Origin: Sedimentitalea nanhaiensis DSM 24252
GTDB taxonomy: Bacteria > Pseudomonadota > Alphaproteobacteria > Rhodobacterales > Rhodobacteraceae
Length of the DNA: 64,000 nucleotides
NCBI RefSeq assembly: GCF_000473225.1
Contig: NZ_KI421509.1
Span: 2,808,868 to 2,872,867 of the forward strand
Direction: 5' to 3'
This document shows, piece after piece, positions 58,740 to 64,000 of this stretch. Position numbers and translations under genes: made by a program. The notes under the pieces are model-generated. The model saw nothing but the letters and a program-made list of their open reading frames with translations, made no database searches and was not told the origin of the DNA. Position 1 is the stretch's first letter; each line of letters opens with the position of its first letter.

Positions 58740-58874
58740 TTACGCGCTCAGTTCCTTGCGGCCACGCGCACGGCGTGCGTTCAGGATCTTGCGACCGGCC
58801 TTTGTGGCCATACGCGAACGGAAACCATGGCGGCGTTTGCGAACCAGGTTCGAGGGTTGAAAGGTGCGTTTCAT
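58740..58874 (-). CDS. rpmH: 50S ribosomal protein L34
   Basis: The 44-aa protein [20 protein letters not shown], then [20 protein letters not shown] and ELSA, is L34 in full. Its short length keeps it below usual gene-size limits. It heads the rpmH-rnpA-yidD transcript. Confidence 0.98.
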   Translation of the reverse strand: MKRTFQPSNLVRKRRHGFRSRMATKAGRKILNARRARGRKELSA

Positions 58875-59166
58875 CGCTCCGTCTCCAGTCTTACGGTCGG
58901 GTACGGCGCGGAATCGCCCCCCGTGTCATCTGTGAAGCCCGTCCTCTAAAGCGGCTTTGCGGCTAAGTCAAACCCTGTGAGCGGGTTTCAGGGGGGATTG
59001 CAACAATTTACGCTGTGCGCGGCGCCGAATTGTTTCAAACGCCGTGTCGTTTGCTGCGAATCTCACGAAACTGGCGTTTGCCATCAAGGCGCCGTGATGC
59101 CCCTGTTGCTTTGCGTCATGGCGGCGCATGCTGGTGTGCGCAACCGACCCAACCCCGTGGACCCCC

Positions 59167-59901
59167 ATGATGAGCGACGCCCAGGATTCGTCCAGACACG
59201 GCTTTGGCCGCCACATTCCGCTTCTGGCGATTGTCATCGTGGCGCTGATCGGGTGGTACACGCTGAGCGATTGGCTGACATTCGAGACCCTGCGGCATAA
59301 TCGCGAAACCCTGCTGGCCTTTCGCGATGAAAATTTTGTCGGTCTCGCGGCGATCTTTGTTGTCGCCTATGTTGCCATCGTCGCGTTTTCCCTGCCCGGG
59401 GCGGCGATTGCGTCGATGACGGGTGGGTTCCTGTTTGGTCTGACCCTCGGCACGGTCGTGAACGTAGTCTCGGCAACCATCGGTGCCTGTGCGATCTTTC
59501 TGGCCGCGCGTTGGGGGCTGGGGGCGTCGTTGACGGCCCGGCTGGACGCCTCCGAGGGCAAGATCAAACGAGTCAAGGACGGGCTGCGCGACAACGAGAT
59601 AAGCGTGCTGTTGCTTCTTCGACTGGTGCCCGCCGTCCCTTTCTTTGTCGCGAACCTGCTGCCGGCTCTGGTGGGGGTGAAATTCCGCAACTTCCTGTTG
59701 ACGACCGCCCTTGGCATTATTCCCGGCGCGATCGTCTTTACCTGGATCGGTGTCGGGCTGGGCGAGGTCTTCGATCGCGGAGCCACCCCGGATCTGTCGC
59801 TGATCCGCGAGCCGCATATTCTGGGGCCGATCCTGGGGCTGTGCGCTCTTGCGGCACTGCCGATTGTCATAAAGGCCCTGCGTGGCCGGAAAGAGATTTG
59901 A
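59167..59901 (+). CDS. TVP38/TMEM64-family (DedA-like) membrane protein
   Basis: The 244-aa protein has five or six helices and the family motif FSLPGAAIASMTGGFLFGLTLG (about 78-99), followed by ARWGLGASL and LLLRLVPAVPFFVANLLPAL (SNARE-associated domain). The two adjacent ATGs at 59167 and 59170 both fit. The function of these proteins (lipid or ion handling) is not settled. It is followed within five bases by the flavoprotein gene. Confidence 0.85.
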   Translation: MMSDAQDSSRHGFGRHIPLLAIVIVALIGWYTLSDWLTFETLRHNRETLLAFRDENFVGLAAIFVVAYVAIVAFSLPGAAIASMTGGFLFGLTLGTVVNVVSATIGACAIFLAARWGLGASLTARLDASEGKIKRVKDGLRDNEISVLLLLRLVPAVPFFVANLLPALVGVKFRNFLLTTALGIIPGAIVFTWIGVGLGEVFDRGATPDLSLIREPHILGPILGLCALAALPIVIKALRGRKEI

Positions 59902-59905
59902 CATC

Positions 59906-61324
59906 ATGCCACGCATCAAGACGGACATTCTGGTCATCGGGGCCGGGTCGGGTGGATTGTCGGTGGCGGCCGGGGCCAGCCAGATGGGGGCCAGTGTCGT
60001 GCTTCTGGAAGGCCACAAGATGGGGGGCGATTGCCTGAACTATGGCTGCGTGCCGTCAAAGGCGCTGATCGCAGCGGCAGACGCCGCCTGGGATCAGTCG
60101 CATACGGCGCAATTCGGCGTTGCCGACCAGATCCCACAGGTGGATTATGGTGCCGCGATGCAACATGTGTCCGACGTCATCGCGCGCATCGCTCCGGTTG
60201 ACAGTCAGGAACGCTTCGAGGGTCTGGGCGTTCAGGTGATCCGCGCATACGGACGCTTTGTCTCGCCGACCGAGGTTCAGGCCGGCGAGACGGTCATCAC
60301 CGCGCGCCGCATCGTCATCGCCACCGGCTCGTCGCCGCTGGTGCCGCCGATACCGGGCCTGGATCGGGTGCCGTATCTGACGAACGAAACGCTGTTCGAT
60401 CTGCGGGATCGCCCCGAGCATCTGCTGATTATCGGCGGCGGTCCGATCGGCATGGAGATGGCGCAGGCCCATGTGCGGCTGGGCTGCAAGGTGACCGTGA
60501 TCGAAGGGGCCAAGGCTCTCGGCAAAGATGACCCGGAAATGGCCGGTGTTGTGTTGGATGCGCTGCGAGCAGAAGGTGTCGAGATCGCCGAAGACGCGCT
60601 GGCAGCGGAAATCCGCGGACAGGCCGGGGCCATCGAAGTCGAAGTCAAGGACGGGCGCCTGTTCAAGGGCAGCCACCTGCTGATGGCCGTGGGGCGCAAG
60701 GCCGACACCGACAAGCTGGATCTTGAGGTCGCGGGTATCGAGACGACGAAAACGGGTATCAAGGTCGACGATAGCCTGCGGACCACCAACCGCCGGGCCT
60801 ATGCGATTGGCGACATAGCGGGCGGTCTGCAATTCACCCATGTGGCGGGCTATCACGCCGGTGTGGTGATCCGCTCGATCCTGTTCGGCTTGCCGTCCAA
60901 GGCCAGGACCGGCCATATTCCATGGGCAACTTACACGGATCCGGAGCTGGCGCAGGTCGGGCTGACAGAAGCGCAGGCGCGCGACCAGTACAGAGACCGG
61001 GTCGAGGTCGTGCGTTTTGATTATGACGAAAATGACCGCGCTATCGCACAACGCAACACCACCGGATCGATCAAGGTCATGGTGATACGGGGCCGCCCGG
61101 TCGGGGCCACCATCGTGGGCGCGCAGGCCGGCGAGCTGATCGGCCTGTGGGCGCTGGCCCTGGCCAACAACCTTAAGATGAGCCAGATCGCGGCCATGGT
61201 CGCCCCGTATCCCACGATTGGCGAGATCAACAAACGCGCCGCTGGGGTCTATTTCTCGCCGAGACTGTTTGATAACCCTATGATCAAACAGGTGGTCGGG
61301 TTTGTTCAGAAATGGCTGCCCTGA
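59906..61324 (+). CDS. mercuric-reductase-like FAD/NAD(P) disulfide oxidoreductase
   Basis: The 472-aa protein has FAD motif VIGAGSGGLSVAAGASQMGA, the redox pair in GGDCLNYGCVPSKAL (about 43-57), the second Rossmann motif IIGGGPIGMEMAQAHVRLG (about 175) and YAIGDIAGG (about 300). It is a class I disulfide reductase; the lack of an N-terminal HMA domain and of a C-terminal CC pair makes true mercury reduction unlikely. Homologues are often coupled to TVP38-like proteins, as here. The substrate is unknown. Confidence 0.85.
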   Translation: MPRIKTDILVIGAGSGGLSVAAGASQMGASVVLLEGHKMGGDCLNYGCVPSKALIAAADAAWDQSHTAQFGVADQIPQVDYGAAMQHVSDVIARIAPVDSQERFEGLGVQVIRAYGRFVSPTEVQAGETVITARRIVIATGSSPLVPPIPGLDRVPYLTNETLFDLRDRPEHLLIIGGGPIGMEMAQAHVRLGCKVTVIEGAKALGKDDPEMAGVVLDALRAEGVEIAEDALAAEIRGQAGAIEVEVKDGRLFKGSHLLMAVGRKADTDKLDLEVAGIETTKTGIKVDDSLRTTNRRAYAIGDIAGGLQFTHVAGYHAGVVIRSILFGLPSKARTGHIPWATYTDPELAQVGLTEAQARDQYRDRVEVVRFDYDENDRAIAQRNTTGSIKVMVIRGRPVGATIVGAQAGELIGLWALALANNLKMSQIAAMVAPYPTIGEINKRAAGVYFSPRLFDNPMIKQVVGFVQKWLP

Positions 61325-61340
61325 CCGGAAAAGGGGCGCC

Positions 61341-62729
61341 ATGCTGAGCACGCTTTCGGGCAGGTTCTTGATCCTCACGATCGTTTTCGTGATGTTGGCC
61401 GAGGTGTTGATCTTTGTGCCCTCGGTGGCGCGGTTCCGAGAAGATTATCTTTTGGACCGGCTGGAACGGGCCCAGATCGCGTCGTTGGCGTTGGAAGCTG
61501 ACAATATGCTGTCCACAGAGCTTGAGGCCGAGCTTTTGGACACGGCAGGCGTGTTCAACGTGGTGTTGCTGCGCGAAGAGATGCGGGAACTTGCGCTGAG
61601 CTCGCCAATGCCGCAAAAAACCATCGCGGCCAGCTTTGATTTGCGCGACCCCGGCGGGCTGACCTTGATCCACGATGCGATGATGCGCCTGTTCACCCGC
61701 GAAAATCAGGTGGTGCGGGTGATCGGTGCCCCCGTGCGCGATGCGGGCCTTCTCATCGAGGTGACGTTGGAAACCGCGCCGCTGCGCATGGCGATGATCG
61801 ACTATGGCCTGCGGGTTCTGGCCTTGTCGGCGGCGATCTCCATCTTCACGGCGGTGCTGTTGTTTGCGGCGGTGCGGGTGTTGATGGTGCGCCCGATCAA
61901 GGGGGTGATCGGGTATATGCAACGCTATGCGGCCGCGCCAGAGGATGCCCGCGGCATTATCCGCCCACATGCCAAGCTGACCGAACTGCGCGAAGCCGAA
62001 GAAGCGCTGATGAAATTGCAGACCGAGCTGACGCATGCGTTGAAACAGAAACAGCGCCTGGCGCAGTTGGGCGCCGCAGTGGGCAAGATCAGCCATGATT
62101 TGCGCAACATCCTGACCAGTGCGCAGCTGTTCACCGACCGGATCGAAGCATCGGCCGATCCGCTGGTGCGGCGGCTGGCGCCCAAACTGGTGAATTCGAT
62201 CACCCGCGCGGTCTCACTCTGTGAAAGCACGCTGGCTTTCGGGCGCGCCGAGGAACCGGCACCGACCCTTGGCATGGTCGCGCTCGCGGATGTGGTCGAC
62301 GACGTGATTGACAGCGAACGGCTGGCAATCGAACCCGAAACCGTGGCCTGGGTCCGGGACGTGCCACCGCTGCTCTCGGTGCGCGCCGATCCCGAGCAAC
62401 TGTACCGCATCCTCCAGAATCTGGTGCGCAATGCCCGTCAGGCAATCGCGGCGTCAGGCCGCTCCGGTGAAATCACGGTCAGTGCCTATGAAGACGACGA
62501 CAACTGGTGGATCAAAGTGGCCGACACCGGGCCGGGTCTTCCACCAAAAGCGCGCGAGCATTTGTTCACCCCCTTCCAGGGTGGCACTCGCAAGGGCGGA
62601 TCGGGTCTGGGATTGGCGATTGCCATGGAATTGTTGCAGGGCCACGGAGGCAGTCTGGCGCTGGGCAGCACCGGACCCAAAGGGACCACCTTTGTGTTGT
62701 GCCTGCCAAAAGGAGATGGGACGATCTAA
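61341..62729 (+). CDS. orphan sensor histidine kinase
   Basis: The 462-aa inner-membrane kinase has an N-terminal helix, a periplasmic domain of about 130 residues, a second helix (LRVLALSAAISIFTAVLLFA, about 155-180), a HAMP-like linker and the H box GKISHDLRNILTSAQLF (about 250). The ATP domain follows: ILQNLVRNARQAI, DTGPGLP and KGGSGLGLAIAMELLQGHGG. No response regulator is adjacent, so its partner lies elsewhere. Start ATG 61341 has AAAAGGGG upstream. Confidence 0.88.
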   Translation: MLSTLSGRFLILTIVFVMLAEVLIFVPSVARFREDYLLDRLERAQIASLALEADNMLSTELEAELLDTAGVFNVVLLREEMRELALSSPMPQKTIAASFDLRDPGGLTLIHDAMMRLFTRENQVVRVIGAPVRDAGLLIEVTLETAPLRMAMIDYGLRVLALSAAISIFTAVLLFAAVRVLMVRPIKGVIGYMQRYAAAPEDARGIIRPHAKLTELREAEEALMKLQTELTHALKQKQRLAQLGAAVGKISHDLRNILTSAQLFTDRIEASADPLVRRLAPKLVNSITRAVSLCESTLAFGRAEEPAPTLGMVALADVVDDVIDSERLAIEPETVAWVRDVPPLLSVRADPEQLYRILQNLVRNARQAIAASGRSGEITVSAYEDDDNWWIKVADTGPGLPPKAREHLFTPFQGGTRKGGSGLGLAIAMELLQGHGGSLALGSTGPKGTTFVLCLPKGDGTI

Positions 62730-62783
62730 TGCGCTTTTTTGGCTTGCAAACCCCGCCGGCTGTCTCTAAATGCCACTCTCAGT

Positions 62784-62860
62784 GGACCGATAGCTCAGCT
62801 GGATAGAGTACTTGACTACGAATCAAGGGGTCGGGGGTTCGAATCCTCCTCGGTCCGCCA
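62784..62860 (+). tRNA. tRNA-Arg (anticodon ACG)
   Basis: The 77-base cloverleaf has acceptor arms GGACCGA and TCGGTCC, D-arm TAGCTCAGCTGGATAGAG, anticodon stem CTTGA/TCAAG with loop CTACGAA, T-loop GGTTCGAATCC and an encoded CCA end (62858-62860). Its 3' end is a typical integration site, and phage-like genes follow. Confidence 0.96.
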
Positions 62861-62985
62861 TTTACCCTTAATAAGCCATTGCTTTTGCTGAATAAGTGAA
62901 AAGTACATCCCCCGCCTTGTCCCCCACCTTGCAGCGGATTAGCGCGGAATATGCCGGAACAAGGCAACGCACCAATCTGACGAAT

Positions 62986-63246
62986 TCAATCGTCGGCTAG
63001 CTTGTGCGCCGTTTCCCGGCTTTCACGACAAAGGGTGTTCACCAGCGCGCGAAGGCTCAAAGATTCGCGACTGCGTTCGCCATGCTGATAATTCGGATGC
63101 GCCTTGCCGGGTTTCGCACCGCCCCGTGCTCCATGCATTCGACAAACTGCCCAACCCCGCACCGCCGGACTCTTGCAGGTCAAGCCCGTGCGTTTTGACT
63201 TCGCGGAGCAACGAGGGGCGTCGTGCATAGCCAACCATCTAGCCAT
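62986..63246 (-). CDS. HGGxSTG-like small cysteine/histidine protein of phage/island type
   Basis: The 86-aa protein has RCSAKSKRTGLTCKSPAVRG, then CRMHGARGGAKPGKAHPNYQHG. The four Cys/His positions suggest a small zinc-binding domain common beside prophage packaging and island genes. GTG/ATG alternatives exist; ATG at 63228 gives a shorter form beginning MHDAPRCS. It overlaps the next gene's stop. Confidence 0.7.
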   Translation of the reverse strand: MARWLAMHDAPRCSAKSKRTGLTCKSPAVRGWAVCRMHGARGGAKPGKAHPNYQHGERSRESLSLRALVNTLCRESRETAHKLADD

Positions 63247-63622
63247 CGACTTTAGCCTGCACTGCGTCGCGGATCTTTTTGAGTGCGCGTATTTGCTTTT
63301 CTTCCCGCCGCCTGAACACGCTTCTAAACCAGTATTGCGTGAAGACTATGCTGTCGGCAGTCTGTTCAAGCAGGCGACCGAAAATCTCCCCCCGCGCCAT
63401 GAAGTACGAGGCGGGGACGTGTATCCCCCCGCCCTGCGCCGCCTTTTTTCTGTCACTGTCCCGATATTCCTTTAGAAACTCACAAAGCCGAACGTCCTTA
63501 TGGAGAACAGTATGTGCCGCCAAGAGATCCGATAGCGCACCCACTAGGCCATCGATTTCTGATTGTTGATTGCGTACCTTTGTTTCCAATTCTGTCAATC
63601 TCTCTTCGTTCGAGTGCTCCAT
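63239..63622 (-). CDS. hypothetical coiled-coil protein of the island
   Basis: The 127-aa protein starts at ATG 63622, ten bases after GGAGG (63633-63637). The first half (EERLTELETKVRNQQSEIDGL) is a coiled coil, followed by a helical part and the basic end FRRREEKQIRALKKIRDAVQ. I do not recognise the family. An alternative start is at 63679. Confidence 0.55.
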   Translation of the reverse strand: MEHSNEERLTELETKVRNQQSEIDGLVGALSDLLAAHTVLHKDVRLCEFLKEYRDSDRKKAAQGGGIHVPASYFMARGEIFGRLLEQTADSIVFTQYWFRSVFRRREEKQIRALKKIRDAVQAKVDG

Positions 63623-63689
63623 TTCGTGGGAACCTCCATTCATCCGAGTTGCTTTGCTCATACAATTAGCAAAGTGCATGGGGTAAGCG

Positions 63690-64000
63690 TCACTTTTCTT
63701 CGCGGTCCCGCCCCCCGGTTTCTACGCTTCCAACAATCGCCTGTCCGCCGTCCTGCACGGTCACTCGCTCAACGCGAATCGTCTGCTGCCCTTTTGAGCG
63801 ATACTGTCTCAGCGCTACCATTTGCGCCGCGAAGGTTCGTCCCAGCTTGTTCAGCGCCCGTTCCGCCGAATCCTGTTGCGGGATGTTCTCAACATGATTG
63901 AGCCGCCGTGCCATCATCATCATCGCTTGATGCGTTGCAGCCATTTGCGTCAGCAACAAAGCATCGGCTGCATTCTTTGGCCGCATAGCGTCCACGAAGC
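63690..64000 (-). CDS. conserved island/phage hypothetical protein, 5' end outside the window
   Basis: At least 101 residues: ALLLTQMAATHQAMMMMARR, then ALNKLGRTFAAQMVALRQYR and SKGQQTIRVERVTVQDGGQAI. The pattern of a helical N-terminus plus KGQQxxxVExVxVxxGGQAIVG is familiar from alphaproteobacterial prophage and island genes next to HGGxSTG-type proteins; function unknown. The frame is open to the window edge. Confidence 0.6.
   Translation of the reverse strand, partial: FVDAMRPKNAADALLLTQMAATHQAMMMMARRLNHVENIPQQDSAERALNKLGRTFAAQMVALRQYRSKGQQTIRVERVTVQDGGQAIVGSVETGGRDREEK

Noticed and set aside
59906-61324. True mercuric reductase (merA)
   Set aside because: No N-terminal HMA domain, no C-terminal vicinal cysteines and no mer genes nearby.

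Overview
The window looks like a chromosomal segment of a marine-type Rhodobacteraceae (Roseobacter-group alphaproteobacterium). The evidence is the GC-rich codon use, the dnaA-dnaN-recF-gyrB block, two TRAP transporters, cytochrome bd genes with a perfect FNR-type box, and the rpmH-rnpA-yidD order. The assignment rests on protein sequence and gene order recognised by eye; no search was run.

Left end (1-5.1 kb): a mobile-element graveyard. It holds the 3' end of an IS21 element, two small orphan genes with a strong terminator, a broken YgjP-type metallopeptidase, the tail of an opine/amino-acid oxidase subunit joined to the first codons of a RidA-like gene, an IS66 transposase fragment, IS3 fragments and the N-terminus of an integrase. 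5.2-11.6 kb: cydD-cydC-cydA-cydB-cydX, i.e. the assembly exporter and a complete bd-type quinol oxidase with its small subunit. 11.9-22.9 kb: a LysR regulator, a peptide-type ABC transporter, a beta-hydroxyacid dehydrogenase, an aldehyde dehydrogenase, a decayed M20 amidohydrolase, a serine acetyltransferase and a glyoxalase-like protein.

23.2-33.6 kb: a long minus-strand operon facing a MarR regulator. It encodes an MBL-fold protein, an FAD hydroxylase with a 62-residue DUF2783 partner (resembling the MhaA/MhaB 3-hydroxyphenylacetate 6-hydroxylase), a TRAP transporter, a VOC protein, homogentisate dioxygenase, maleylacetoacetate isomerase and fumarylacetoacetase. Together these can take an imported hydroxyphenylacetate to fumarate and acetoacetate without 4-hydroxyphenylpyruvate dioxygenase. 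33.6-34.2 kb holds an IS630 relic.

34.2-46.3 kb: housekeeping. gyrB, a LysE exporter, recF, dnaN, dnaA, rpsT, an enoyl-CoA hydratase and mutM lie on the minus strand; ubiE and ubiB on the plus strand. 46.4-54.4 kb: a sugar-acid island with an enolase-superfamily enzyme, TRAP transporter, RidA, creatininase-family protein, KDGal kinase (interrupted by an in-frame stop) and KDPGal aldolase, facing an RpiR regulator with two matching palindromes between them. 54.6-55.5 kb: a decayed IS110 transposase.

55.7-62.8 kb: thiolase, YghU-type GST, yidD, rnpA and rpmH on the minus strand, then a TVP38-type membrane protein, a mercuric-reductase-like flavoprotein and an orphan histidine kinase on the plus strand, ending in tRNA-Arg(ACG). 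Beyond the tRNA (62.9-64.0 kb) come phage/island-like small genes, so the tRNA is probably an island boundary. No CRISPR array, rRNA or recognisable riboswitch was seen.
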